NCBI GenBank assembly: GCA_963791595.1
Contig: CAWBTF010000014.1
Coordinates: 558,001 to 622,000, forward strand
DNA: 64,000 nucleotides
Source: JAEMQF01 sp963791595
GTDB taxonomy: Bacteria; Pseudomonadota; Gammaproteobacteria; Burkholderiales; Burkholderiaceae_C
Direction of reading: 5' to 3'
Shown: positions 26,148 to 34,603 of the stretch, in pieces
Numbering within the stretch: the first letter of the stretch is position 1
Layout: every line of letters starts with the position of its first letter
The notes under the pieces: generated by a model
Told to the model about the DNA's origin: nothing
The model's input: the letters and a program-made list of their open reading frames with translations, nothing else
Database searches by the model: none
Made by a program: the position numbers and the translations under genes

Positions 26148-27896
26148 ATGATCCAAGCGAAACAGGAGCTGCTCGCGGCGCTGGATGCGGCGATTCGCGA
26201 AGTCAGCCCCGGCAGCGGGGTCGGCGCGGCATTCGAATCGCCGAAACTCGCCGCGCATGGCGACTTGGCGTGCGCGGCGGCGCTGCAACTGGCCAAGCCG
26301 CTCGGCAAGCCGCCCCGCGAGGTGGCCAAGACGCTGATCGCGGTGCTTCAGACGCAGCCGGCGGTGCAGCGCCTTGTTGCCGCGATGGAGATCGCCGGCC
26401 CCGGGTTCATCAACCTGCGCCTCACGCCCGCGGCGCGCCAGGCGGTGGTAGCCGAAGTGCTGAAAGCCAGCGCGCAATTCGGCCGCCAGCCGCGCGCCGG
26501 CAAGACCGTGCTCGTGGAATTCGTCTCCGCCAATCCCACCGGGCCGCTGCATGTGGGCCATGGCCGCCAGGCCGCACTCGGCGATGCGATCTGCAACCTG
26601 TTCGAGACCCAGGGTTGGGGCGTCACGCGCGAGTTTTATTACAACGACGCGGGCGTGCAGATCGAAAACCTGGCGCGCTCGGTGCAAGCCCGGCTGCGTG
26701 GACTGGCTCCCGGCGACCCGAACTGGCCCACCGACGCCTACAACGGCGCCTACATCGGCGACATCGCCAGCGCATTCATGGCTCGCGAGTCGGTGCACGC
26801 CGACGATCGGCAGTACACCGCCTCGGGCGACCCGGACGACATCGATTCGATCCGCCAGTTCGCGGTGGCCTACCTGCGCCACGAACAAGACCTGGATCTG
26901 CGTGCGTTCGGCGTGCGCTTCGACAACTACTACCTCGAGTCGAGCCTGTACACGTCGGGCCGGGTCGACGCGATCGTGCAGCGCCTGGTCGCCTCGGGCA
27001 AGACCTTCGAGGACGGCGGCGCGCTCTGGCTGCGCAGCACCGATTTCGGCGACGACAAGGACCGTGTGATGCGCAAGTCGGTCCCCCAGGGCGGGGTTGG
27101 CGGCAACGTTGCGACACAGGCGCAGTACACCTACTTCGTTCCCGACGTCGCCTACCACGTGAGCAAGCTCGAGCGCGGCTTCGACAAGGCGATCAACATC
27201 CAAGGCAGCGACCACCATGGCACGATCGCCCGGGTGCGCGCCGGCGTGCGCGCCGCGAACCCGAGCGCGCCGCGCGATTTTCCCGACTATCTGCTGCACA
27301 AGATGGTGACCGTGATGCGTGGCGGCGCCGAAGTGAAAATTTCCAAGCGCACCGGTGGCTACGTGACGCTGCGCGACCTGATCGAGTGGACCAGCAAGGA
27401 CGCGGTGCGCTTTTTCATGATCAGCCGCAAGGCGGACACCGAATTCGTGTTCGACGTCGACCTGGCGCTGAAGCAAAACGACGAGAACCCGGTGTTCTAC
27501 GTACAGTACGCGCACGCGCGCATCTGCTCGGTGCTGCAGCAGTACGTCGAACGGGGCGGCAAGCGCGAGCTGCTCGACAGCGCCGACCACTCGCTGCTGG
27601 TCGCGCCCAGCGAGACCGCACTGATGCTCAAACTTGCCGAGTACCCCGGCATGCTGAGCAACGCCGCCGAGGGCCTGGCGCCGCACGACGTGGCGTTTTA
27701 CCTGCGCGGTCTCGCGGGAGCCTTTCACAGCTATTACGCGGCCGAGCGCTTTGTCATTGACGATCAGGCGTTGAGCGCGGCACGCCTGGCGCTGTTGCTG
27801 GCGACGCGCCAAGTGATCGCGAATGCGCTCGGCTTGCTGGGCGTGCAGGCGCCCGAGCGCATGGCCAGCTCGGTGCGACGAACGGAGAACGCATGA
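26148..27896 (+). CDS. argS: Arginyl-tRNA synthetase
   Basis: 582-residue class I aminoacyl-tRNA synthetase that charges tRNA-Arg. The N-terminal additional domain recognising the tRNA D-loop is present, then the HIGH-type signature SANPTGPLHVGHGRQA (HVGH at 135-138). The catalytic core includes GSDHHG and the C-terminal DALR anticodon-binding domain ends with LLATRQVIANALGLLGVQAPERM. The lysine-containing KMSKS-like loop is replaced, as usual for ArgRS, by KISKRTGGYVTL. The stop overlaps the start of the SPOR gene by ATGA, so the two are co-translated. Confidence 0.97.
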   Translation: MIQAKQELLAALDAAIREVSPGSGVGAAFESPKLAAHGDLACAAALQLAKPLGKPPREVAKTLIAVLQTQPAVQRLVAAMEIAGPGFINLRLTPAARQAVVAEVLKASAQFGRQPRAGKTVLVEFVSANPTGPLHVGHGRQAALGDAICNLFETQGWGVTREFYYNDAGVQIENLARSVQARLRGLAPGDPNWPTDAYNGAYIGDIASAFMARESVHADDRQYTASGDPDDIDSIRQFAVAYLRHEQDLDLRAFGVRFDNYYLESSLYTSGRVDAIVQRLVASGKTFEDGGALWLRSTDFGDDKDRVMRKSVPQGGVGGNVATQAQYTYFVPDVAYHVSKLERGFDKAINIQGSDHHGTIARVRAGVRAANPSAPRDFPDYLLHKMVTVMRGGAEVKISKRTGGYVTLRDLIEWTSKDAVRFFMISRKADTEFVFDVDLALKQNDENPVFYVQYAHARICSVLQQYVERGGKRELLDSADHSLLVAPSETALMLKLAEYPGMLSNAAEGLAPHDVAFYLRGLAGAFHSYYAAERFVIDDQALSAARLALLLATRQVIANALGLLGVQAPERMASSVRRTENA

Positions 27897-28618
27897 AGTT
27901 GCAAGGCAGCGGTTTTTTGCTCGGCCTCGTGGTCGGGCTGCTCGTCGGCCTGTCGCTCGCGCTGGGGGTGGCGATTTACGTGAACAAGGTGCCCATCCCC
28001 TTCGTCAACAAAGTGCCGCAGCGCACCGCCGACCAAGACGCGGCGGAGGTCGAGAAGAACCGGAACTGGGACCCGAACAGCGCGTTGCGCAGCAAGGCCG
28101 CCATGCCGCCGGGCAGCGAAGCGAGCGCGCCCGGCGGGGCCGTGTCGCCGGCGGGGGGCCGGCCAGCTCCGGCAGGCGTCGGCACCGCGCCGCCCTCGCC
28201 CGGCGCGGCGCCGCCAGCCACGGCCACAGCGACGAACCGCCCGCTCTCCGACGCGCCGGCAGTGCGCGGTGGGCCGGTGGCCGGGGCGCGCGACCCGGCG
28301 GCGATCCTCGGCGACGCCGCCGCTTCGGCGGTTGCGGTGGCCAAGCCAGCATCAGCCGCTGCGCCGCGCATCGGCCCCGACCCGTTCATCTACTTCGTCC
28401 AGGCCGGTGCTTTCGGCCAGAGCGAAGACGCCGAACAGCAGCGCGCGAAACTGGCGATGCTCGGCTACGAGGCGCGCCTGAGCGAACGCGAACAAGGCGG
28501 GCGCACGATGTTTCGGGTGCGAGTCGGCCCGTATGAAAAGCGAGACGAGGCCGAAGCTGCGAAGGAAAAACTCACCGGCGCCGGTGTCGAGGCGAGCCTG
28601 GTGCGGGTGCAAAAATAG
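27893..28618 (+). CDS. SPOR domain membrane protein
   Basis: 241 residues. A short cytoplasmic N-terminus and one membrane helix (FLLGLVVGLLVGLSLALGVAIYV) anchor the protein in the inner membrane. A long Ala/Pro/Gly-rich periplasmic linker follows, then a SPOR domain at about 165-241 (FIYFVQAGAFGQSEDAEQQRAKL.. and FRVRVGPYEKRDEAEAAKEKL). SPOR domains bind denuded peptidoglycan at the division septum, so this is an FtsN/DedD-like cell-division accessory protein. Coupled to argS (ATGA) and upstream of dsbA, an order common in Burkholderiales. Confidence 0.9.
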   Translation: MKLQGSGFLLGLVVGLLVGLSLALGVAIYVNKVPIPFVNKVPQRTADQDAAEVEKNRNWDPNSALRSKAAMPPGSEASAPGGAVSPAGGRPAPAGVGTAPPSPGAAPPATATATNRPLSDAPAVRGGPVAGARDPAAILGDAAASAVAVAKPASAAAPRIGPDPFIYFVQAGAFGQSEDAEQQRAKLAMLGYEARLSEREQGGRTMFRVRVGPYEKRDEAEAAKEKLTGAGVEASLVRVQK

Positions 28619-28729
28619 CCCGATGGCCGGTATCCGCGCGAACTTTGTGCGCGCCGCCGGAGTCTTTTACGTTGTTCCACAACAAGCTCATTTGCCAGAT
28701 TTGCATCGAACCGACAAGGATCCACTCAC

Positions 28730-29383
28730 ATGAAACGCCGCGATTTTTCCGCCAGCCTGCTGGGAGCCTCTTTCACCGGCGCGGGTCTGCTGGCTCCCAC
28801 CTCGAGCGACGCGCAGGGCGGCCCGACCGAGGGCACGCACTACGTTCGGCTCAGCCAGCCCTTGCCCGCGCCATCGCACGGCAAGCTCGAAGTGGTTGAG
28901 TTCTTCTGGTACGGCTGCCCGCACTGCAACGAATTCGAGCCGGCGCTCGAGGCCTGGACCAAGACGCTGCCGGCCGACGTGGTGTTCCGCCGCGCGCCGG
29001 TCGCGTTTCGCCCCGAGCCGCACGGCACCCACCAGCGCCTGTACTTTGCGATCGAGACGATGGGCCTGCTGGCCACGTTGCACCGCAAGGTGTTCTACGC
29101 GATTCACAACGAGCGCCAGATGCTCGACAAGCCGGCCGACATCGCGGCCTGGGTCACGAAGAACGGTGTTGACGGCGCCAAGTTTCTCGACGTGTTCAAT
29201 TCCTTCTCGGTACAGACCAAGGCACGCCAGGCGCATCAACTGTCGGAGGGGTACAAGATCGACGGTGTGCCGGCTCTCGGCGTGCAAGGGCGTTTCTACA
29301 CCTCCGGCAGCATGGCGGGCTCGAACGACCGGTCGCTCGCCGTCGTCGACCACTTGCTCAAGCGTTTGCGTAGCGGCTCCTGA
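28730..29383 (+). CDS. dsbA: Thiol:disulfide interchange protein DsbA/DsbL
   Basis: 217 residues. Periplasmic disulfide-forming enzyme with the active site CPHC (Cys63-Cys66) in FFWYGCPHCNEFEP and the cis-proline in the segment YKIDGVPALGV. The thioredoxin fold is interrupted by the helical domain typical of DsbA. The leader MKRRDFSASLLGASF begins with a twin-arginine pair, atypical for E. coli DsbA (SRP/Sec route) but seen in Burkholderiales homologues as I recall. AAGGA lies 11 bases ahead of the ATG. It would be reoxidised by DsbB elsewhere. Confidence 0.93.
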   Translation: MKRRDFSASLLGASFTGAGLLAPTSSDAQGGPTEGTHYVRLSQPLPAPSHGKLEVVEFFWYGCPHCNEFEPALEAWTKTLPADVVFRRAPVAFRPEPHGTHQRLYFAIETMGLLATLHRKVFYAIHNERQMLDKPADIAAWVTKNGVDGAKFLDVFNSFSVQTKARQAHQLSEGYKIDGVPALGVQGRFYTSGSMAGSNDRSLAVVDHLLKRLRSGS

Positions 29384-29465
29384 GCGTCCCCCAGGCCGGA
29401 CGACCCGCGCGACAACGGCTGGCACGAAATCAGCGGGCTAGAATGGCCTGCAAGTTTCGTGCCCT

Positions 29466-30188
29466 ATGTCTTCCACATTCCTCTCCCGCTTCATCCGGCG
29501 CTTGAGCCCGCCAAGGTCCTGGCGCGCCATTGCGCAGACCGCGTCGCCCGCCGCCATCGTGGTTGGCTTGGCCGTCTTCGCTTACGACGTTGCAGCGGAA
29601 CGCGCGGACCGCCTCAAGCCGCTCCAGGTGGAGTCTGACCAGCCTGGCAAGATCGACCTGCTGAACCAGTTTGTCGTCTTCAACGGCAACGTCGTCGTGA
29701 CCAAGGGCACGATGCTGATTCGGGCGGCGCGCATCGAAGTGCGCGAGACGCCCGAGGGCTACCACCTGGCGCAGGCCGTCGGCGCCGCGGGGCGGCCGGC
29801 GACGTTCCGGCAAAAGCGCGACGGTGTCGATGAGACCATCGAAGGCGAGGCCGATCGCCTCGAAGTCGACGGCAAAGCCAATGTCATCAAGTTCGTCGGC
29901 AACGCGTCGGTGCGGCGCCTGCGCGGTGCCCAGGTGGCCGATGAAATCGCCGGGCAACTCGTCAGCTACGACAGCGTCAACGAGGTCTTCAATGTCTCGG
30001 GCGGCGCGCCGCCCACGGCCACCAGCCCGGGCGGGAGGGTGCGCGCCGTGCTCACGCCGCGCGAGGGTTCGCGCGCTGCGCTCGAAGCGGCGGCGCCGGC
30101 GAACCCGGCAGCGTCCGGCGCGGCACCGCAACTCAAGCTGAGCCCGCAGCTCGCCCCGAGCCCGCCCGCCAGCGGGGCCCAGCGTTGA
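29466..30188 (+). CDS. lptA: Lipopolysaccharide transport periplasmic protein LptA
   Basis: 240 residues. LptA forms the periplasmic beta-jellyroll bridge that carries LPS from LptC to LptD. The sequence shows an N-terminal leader (hydrophobic segment ASPAAIVVGLAVFAYDVAA), then the OstA-type repeats: DRLKPLQVESDQPGKIDLLNQ, FNGNVVVTKGTMLIRAARIEV and FVGNASVRRL. The C-terminal 70 residues are low-complexity Ala/Pro, beyond the folded domain. The stop overlaps lptB by TTGA. lptC, which normally precedes lptA directly, is 19 kb away on the other strand (48.4 kb). Confidence 0.92.
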   Translation: MSSTFLSRFIRRLSPPRSWRAIAQTASPAAIVVGLAVFAYDVAAERADRLKPLQVESDQPGKIDLLNQFVVFNGNVVVTKGTMLIRAARIEVRETPEGYHLAQAVGAAGRPATFRQKRDGVDETIEGEADRLEVDGKANVIKFVGNASVRRLRGAQVADEIAGQLVSYDSVNEVFNVSGGAPPTATSPGGRVRAVLTPREGSRAALEAAAPANPAASGAAPQLKLSPQLAPSPPASGAQR

Positions 30189-30958
30189 GCCCCAGCCCGG
30201 CGGCAGCCCCCAGCACCCCGCATCGGCTCGAGGCCATCGGACTGGAAAAATCCTACGGCGCGCGCAAGGTGGTGAAAGACGTGCACCTCGGCGTGGACAG
30301 CGGTGAAGTGGTGGGACTGCTGGGCCCCAACGGCGCAGGCAAGACGACGAGCTTCTACATGATCGTCGGCTTGGTGCGGGCCGACGCCGGCAGCATCAGC
30401 ATCGAGGGCCGGCGCATCGAACGGCTGCCGATCCACCAGCGCTCGCGCCTGGGCCTGAGCTACCTGCCGCAGGAAGCGTCCATCTTTCGCAAGCTCAATG
30501 TCGAAGAGAACATCCGCGCCGTGCTCGAACTGCAGCGCGGCCCCGACGGCAAGGCGCTGCGGCCCACGGCGATCGAGGCTTTGCTCGACGGATTGCTGCG
30601 CGACCTGAGCATCGAAAAGCTGCGCGACTCGCCGGCGCCGGCGCTGTCGGGCGGCGAGCGGCGCCGGGTCGAGATCGCGCGGGCACTGGCCACACAGCCG
30701 CGCTTCATCCTGCTCGACGAGCCGTTCGCCGGCGTCGATCCGATCGCGGTGATCGAGATCCAGCGCATCATCGGTTTCTTGAAGCGCCGCGGCATCGGAG
30801 TGCTGATCACCGACCACAACGTGCGCGAGACGCTGGGCATCTGCGACCGCGCCTACATCATCAGCGAGGGGCGCGTGCTGGCCGAGGGAACGCCGTCCGA
30901 AATCGTCGAGAACCCGGACGTGCGCAAGGTCTATCTCGGCGAACACTTCCGCATGTGA
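30185..30958 (+). CDS. lptB: LPS export ABC transporter ATPase LptB
   Basis: 257-residue ABC ATPase of the LptB2FG machine that extracts LPS from the inner membrane. Walker A GPNGAGKTT, Q-loop in YLPQEASIFRKLNVEEN, signature LSGGERRR, Walker B FILLDEPFAGVDPIAV and the switch His in ITDHNVRET are all intact and very close to E. coli LptB. It starts at TTG (30185), overlapping the lptA stop as TTGA. The N-terminus is about 14 residues longer than usual. rpoN follows 13 bp later. The permease partners LptF/LptG are not in this window. Confidence 0.96.
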   Translation: MSPSPAAAPSTPHRLEAIGLEKSYGARKVVKDVHLGVDSGEVVGLLGPNGAGKTTSFYMIVGLVRADAGSISIEGRRIERLPIHQRSRLGLSYLPQEASIFRKLNVEENIRAVLELQRGPDGKALRPTAIEALLDGLLRDLSIEKLRDSPAPALSGGERRRVEIARALATQPRFILLDEPFAGVDPIAVIEIQRIIGFLKRRGIGVLITDHNVRETLGICDRAYIISEGRVLAEGTPSEIVENPDVRKVYLGEHFRM

Positions 30959-30971
30959 CGGAAGCCGTGCG

Positions 30972-32561
30972 ATGAAGCAGTCGTTGCAGGTCCGCCTGTC
31001 GCAGCACCTGGCGCTGACGCCGCAGTTGCAGCAGTCGATCCGGCTGTTGCAGCTGTCGACGCTGGAACTGCACCAGGAAGTCGAGCAGATGCTCGAACAG
31101 AACCCGTTTCTCGAAGTCGACGACGAAGGCGGAACCCTGCCCGAGCCCATGAGCGAGCGCAGCACGCCGGCCGAGCGCGCCGGCGAGCGCGAAGTGGAAA
31201 TCGCCGCCGACGCCGGCAGCTCCAGCAGCGCTGCCGGCGGGGACGGCGAGGGCGGCGGCAGCGACGAGCCGCGCGAACTCGACGCCGCGGTGGCCGGCGC
31301 GACCGAGCGCGACGACTGGGAAAACGGCACCGAGGGCGAAGACTTCGATGGCATTCGCGAGACGCCAGGCAAGTCGAGCTCGAACGCCGACAACGACGAC
31401 TTCGAACCCCAGGATCGTGACGCCAACCCGGTGAGCCTGCAAGAACACCTGCGCGAGCAACTGCGCGGCATGCGCTTGAGCCCGCAGGACGCGGCCTGCG
31501 TGCTGGTGTTGATCGAGTCGCTCGACGACGATGGTTATCTGGCCGACACGGTCGCGGCGATCGCAGCGCAACTCGCGGGCGCCGACGCCTCGGCGGATGA
31601 AATCGAGGAGCTGACCGCGCGCCTGCAATGCGGCTTGCGCTGGGTGCAAAGCATGGAACCCTGCGGCGTGGGCGCGCACGACCTGGTGGAGTGCCTGACG
31701 CTGCAATTGCGCCAGATGCCGCGCAGCGAAGCGCAGGCGATCGCCATCATCATCTGCAAACAGCACCTGGAGTTGCTGGCCAAGCGCGACACCAAGAAGT
31801 TGCTCGCCGCGACCGGCGCCGACGAGGAGTTGCTCAAACAAGCACAGGCGCTCATCAAGACGCTCGAACCCAAACCCGGGCGCCAGTTCGCGAACGCCGA
31901 GAACCAGATCGTGATTCCCGACGTCTTCGTGCAGCGCGCCGGGCGCGGCTGGAAAGTGTTGCTCAACGCCGACGTGATGCCCAAGCTGCGCATCAACGAC
32001 ATGTACGCGAACGCGATCCGCCAGCCGCGCGGTGCACGTGGCACCGCCGGCGGCGCTGCCGCCTTGAACGGCGCCGGAGCCGGATTGAACACGAGGCTGC
32101 AGGAAGCGCGCTGGTTCATGAAGAACATCATGCAGCGCTTCGACACGATCCGGCGCGTGTCGCAGGCAATCGTCGAGCGCCAGAAGGGCTTCCTGACGCA
32201 TGGCGCGATCGCGATGAAGCCACTCGTGCTGCGCGAGATCGCCGACGAACTCGGCCTGCACGAGTCGACGATCTCGCGCGTCACAACCGCCAAGTACATG
32301 TCCACGCCGTTCGGTACCTTCGAGCTGAAGTACTTCTTCGGCTCGTCGCTGAACACGGAAGCCGGCGGCAACGCGTCGAGTACCGCGGTGCGCGCGCTGA
32401 TCAGGCAACTCATCGACGCCGAAGACTCGGGCAAGCCGCTGTCGGACAGCCAGATCGCGCAGATGCTCGAAGAGCAGGGGATCCAAGTGGCACGGCGCAC
32501 CGTCGCCAAGTACCGCGAGGCGATGCGCATCGCGCCGGCGAATCTGCGGCGGGCGATGTAG
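30972..32561 (+). CDS. rpoN: RNA polymerase sigma-54 factor RpoN
   Basis: 529 residues. Region I binds activators (MKQSLQVRLSQHLALTPQLQQSIRLLQLSTLELHQEV is the canonical glutamine/leucine-rich opening). An acidic, low-complexity region II of about 80 residues is rich in Glu/Asp/Ser/Gly. Region III contains the core-binding domain and ends in the RpoN box ARRTVAKYRE (about 506-515) that recognises the -24 element. The lptA-lptB-rpoN order is standard. Unusually, hpf and ptsN, the common next genes in gammaproteobacteria and many beta genomes, are absent; an RNA methyltransferase gene overlaps the stop instead. Confidence 0.97.
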   Translation: MKQSLQVRLSQHLALTPQLQQSIRLLQLSTLELHQEVEQMLEQNPFLEVDDEGGTLPEPMSERSTPAERAGEREVEIAADAGSSSSAAGGDGEGGGSDEPRELDAAVAGATERDDWENGTEGEDFDGIRETPGKSSSNADNDDFEPQDRDANPVSLQEHLREQLRGMRLSPQDAACVLVLIESLDDDGYLADTVAAIAAQLAGADASADEIEELTARLQCGLRWVQSMEPCGVGAHDLVECLTLQLRQMPRSEAQAIAIIICKQHLELLAKRDTKKLLAATGADEELLKQAQALIKTLEPKPGRQFANAENQIVIPDVFVQRAGRGWKVLLNADVMPKLRINDMYANAIRQPRGARGTAGGAAALNGAGAGLNTRLQEARWFMKNIMQRFDTIRRVSQAIVERQKGFLTHGAIAMKPLVLREIADELGLHESTISRVTTAKYMSTPFGTFELKYFFGSSLNTEAGGNASSTAVRALIRQLIDAEDSGKPLSDSQIAQMLEEQGIQVARRTVAKYREAMRIAPANLRRAM

Positions 32562-33949
32562 TGGCCACACGCATTCATGGCGGCGCCGCGAGCCCCGCCG
32601 CACCGACACTGCCCCTGTTCCTGCCCTGCGCCGCAGGCGTGGAAGGCCTGCTCGCCGAAGAAGTGCAGCGCCTGCTGCCGACCGCAATCGTTCGCAGCCA
32701 GCGCGGCGGCGTGTCACTGCCGGGCGGTGTGGGCGAAGTGATGGCGCTCAATCTCGGCAGCCGGCTCGCCCAGCGCGTGCTGGTTCAGGTGGCGCACGGT
32801 CCGTATGCCGACGAGGCCGACCTGTACCGCCTGGCAATCGAAGTCGAGTGGGCAAACTGGATCACACCGCAGCACACGCTGCGCATCGACACCACCGCGC
32901 ACCGCTGTCCGCTGAAGAGCCTGAACTTCGCCGCGCTGCGCATCAAGGACGCGGTGTGCGATCAGTTGCGCGAGCAGACCGGCGAGCGCCCGAACGTCGA
33001 CACCTCGCGGCCCGACCTGCCGCTGCTGCTGCACCTGGACGAGCGCGATGCCACGCTTTATGTCGACAGCTCCGGCGAGGCCCTGTTCAAGCGCGGCTGG
33101 CGCGAAGACGCGGGCGACGCGCCGCTGAAGGAAACACTCGCCGCGGCAATGCTCGCCGCCGCCGGTTGGCGTGGAACTGTGGAGGCCGGCGGCGGTTTGC
33201 ATGACCCCTGTTGCGGCTCGGGAACGATTGCGATCGAGGCCGCGCAAATCGCCTGCGGCATCGCGCCGGGATTGAAGCGGCGTTTCGCGTTCCAGCAGCA
33301 GCTGCCGTTCTGCACGCCGGCGCAGCGCGCCGACTGGCAGCGCCGCTTGAGCTCGGCACAGGCGGCGATTCATGCCAGCGCGGTCCCGATCTTCGCCAGC
33401 GACGTGTCGTTTCGCATGGTCGACTTCGCGCGGCGCAACGCGCAGCGCGCCGGCGTGGCGGACGCGATCACGTTCAACGGCGGTGACGCGCTGGAGCGCC
33501 CGGCACCTGAGCTGCCGCCCGACATGCCGGGCACGTTGATGCTGAACCCGCCGTACGGCGAGCGCATCGAGGCGCTGGGCAAGGCGGCAAGCTCGGCACG
33601 CGGGCCGGGGCGGGGCGCGGCACATGGTGCGGCGCTCGCACCGCCAGCCGCGTCGCCCGGCGACGACAACCGCAGTGCAGCGCCGGATTTTTTCGCGCGC
33701 CTGGCGAGCCACTGGAAGCGCGCCTACACCGCGCACTCGGCGGGATGGACCGCTTACGTGCTGAGCCCCGACATGAAGTTGCCGAGCACGATGCGACTGA
33801 AAGAATCGCGCCGCGTGCCGCTGTGGAACGGCCCGATCGAATGCCGCTTGTTCCGCTTCGACCTGATCGCGGGTTCGGCGCGCGCGCCGCGCGCCGCTGC
33901 CGCCTTGACACCTGCATTGAACCCGAGACCCGAGCCCGACCGCGCATGA
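32561..33949 (+). CDS. THUMP-domain class I SAM-dependent RNA methyltransferase (RlmL-like)
   Basis: About 462 residues from a GTG at 32561 that shares one base with the rpoN TAG. The N-terminal half is a THUMP RNA-binding module (FLPCAAGVEGLLAEEVQRLL, then ITPQHTLRIDTTAHRCPLKSLNFAALRIKDAVCDQLRE). The C-terminal Rossmann methyltransferase has motif I DPCCGSGTIAIEAAQIA and catalytic motif IV NPPYGER, which together mark N2-guanine rRNA methyltransferases such as RlmL (23S G2445). The C-terminal ribosomal RlmK half of the E. coli fusion is missing. A low-complexity insert follows motif IV. The in-frame reading upstream inside rpoN is antigenic to coding sense and rejected. Confidence 0.88.
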   Translation: MATRIHGGAASPAAPTLPLFLPCAAGVEGLLAEEVQRLLPTAIVRSQRGGVSLPGGVGEVMALNLGSRLAQRVLVQVAHGPYADEADLYRLAIEVEWANWITPQHTLRIDTTAHRCPLKSLNFAALRIKDAVCDQLREQTGERPNVDTSRPDLPLLLHLDERDATLYVDSSGEALFKRGWREDAGDAPLKETLAAAMLAAAGWRGTVEAGGGLHDPCCGSGTIAIEAAQIACGIAPGLKRRFAFQQQLPFCTPAQRADWQRRLSSAQAAIHASAVPIFASDVSFRMVDFARRNAQRAGVADAITFNGGDALERPAPELPPDMPGTLMLNPPYGERIEALGKAASSARGPGRGAAHGAALAPPAASPGDDNRSAAPDFFARLASHWKRAYTAHSAGWTAYVLSPDMKLPSTMRLKESRRVPLWNGPIECRLFRFDLIAGSARAPRAAAALTPALNPRPEPDRA

Positions 33950-34557
33950 CCCGACCTCTGATCGCCCTGGACGCCGACGGCGTGCTGCTCGACTTTCACC
34001 TCGCCTACGCCAGCGCCTGGCAGCGCGCCTTCGGCGCCTACCCACGCGAGCGCGATCCGCAGGCCTACTGGCCGATCGACCGCTGGGACGTCGAGCGCCT
34101 GGACGCGCAGCGGCGCGCCCGCTTTCGCGAACAGTTCGGCGAGCAGTTCTGGGCCACCTGCCCGGCGCTGCCTGGTGCGGTGCAAGCTTGCCACCGCCTC
34201 GTTGACGCCGGCTTCGAGCTCGTGTGCGTGTCGGCGCTCGACGCGGAGTTCGGCCCGGCACGTTTGCGCAATTTGCGCGCGCTCGACTTCCCGATCGAAC
34301 GCGTGCTCGCCACCGGCAACGCGGATGGCGAGCGCAGCCCGAAGGCGGATGCGATCGAGGCGCTACAACCGCTGGCTTTCGTCGACGACTACCTGCCGTA
34401 CCTGCGCGGCGTTCCGGCCCATGTTCACACCGCGCTGGTGCTGCGCGCGCCCAATGGGAGCCCGAACGCAGGCGATGAAATGCACCTCGCCAAGTCGGTG
34501 CACCAGGACTTGGCCGAATTCACGCGCCATTGGTTGGCAAACCCGTCCTCGCGCTGA
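33946..34557 (+). CDS. HAD family hydrolase
   Basis: 203 residues with the HAD motif I LDADGVLLDFHLAYA at the N-terminus, motif II in FELVCVSALDAEF, and a motif IV-like FVDDYLPYL near residue 143. The size and the alpha-helical cap (WPIDRWDVERLDAQRRARFREQF) are those of small phosphatases acting on metabolites or nucleotides; the substrate is not predictable. The ATG overlaps the methyltransferase stop (ATGA), so it is the last gene of the lptA-lptB-rpoN transcript. A GC-rich hairpin follows before the convergent LytTR gene. Confidence 0.78.
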   Translation: MTRPLIALDADGVLLDFHLAYASAWQRAFGAYPRERDPQAYWPIDRWDVERLDAQRRARFREQFGEQFWATCPALPGAVQACHRLVDAGFELVCVSALDAEFGPARLRNLRALDFPIERVLATGNADGERSPKADAIEALQPLAFVDDYLPYLRGVPAHVHTALVLRAPNGSPNAGDEMHLAKSVHQDLAEFTRHWLANPSSR

Positions 34558-34566
34558 TGTACGCCA

Positions 34567-34591
34567 CCGGGCGGCGCGGCGCGCCGCCCGG
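34567..34591. terminator. GC-rich hairpin between convergent genes
   Basis: Perfect 11-bp arms CCGGGCGGCGC and GCGCCGCCCGG with a 3-base loop lie exactly between two convergent genes. No T-run follows on either strand, so it is a bidirectional but weak intrinsic terminator candidate. Confidence 0.5.
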
Positions 34592-34603
34592 GCCTGCGCC
34601 TGG

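Noticed and set aside
31628..32560. Extension of the RNA methyltransferase reading frame into rpoN
   Set aside because: It is a shadow of rpoN; the THUMP domain begins at the GTG at 32561.
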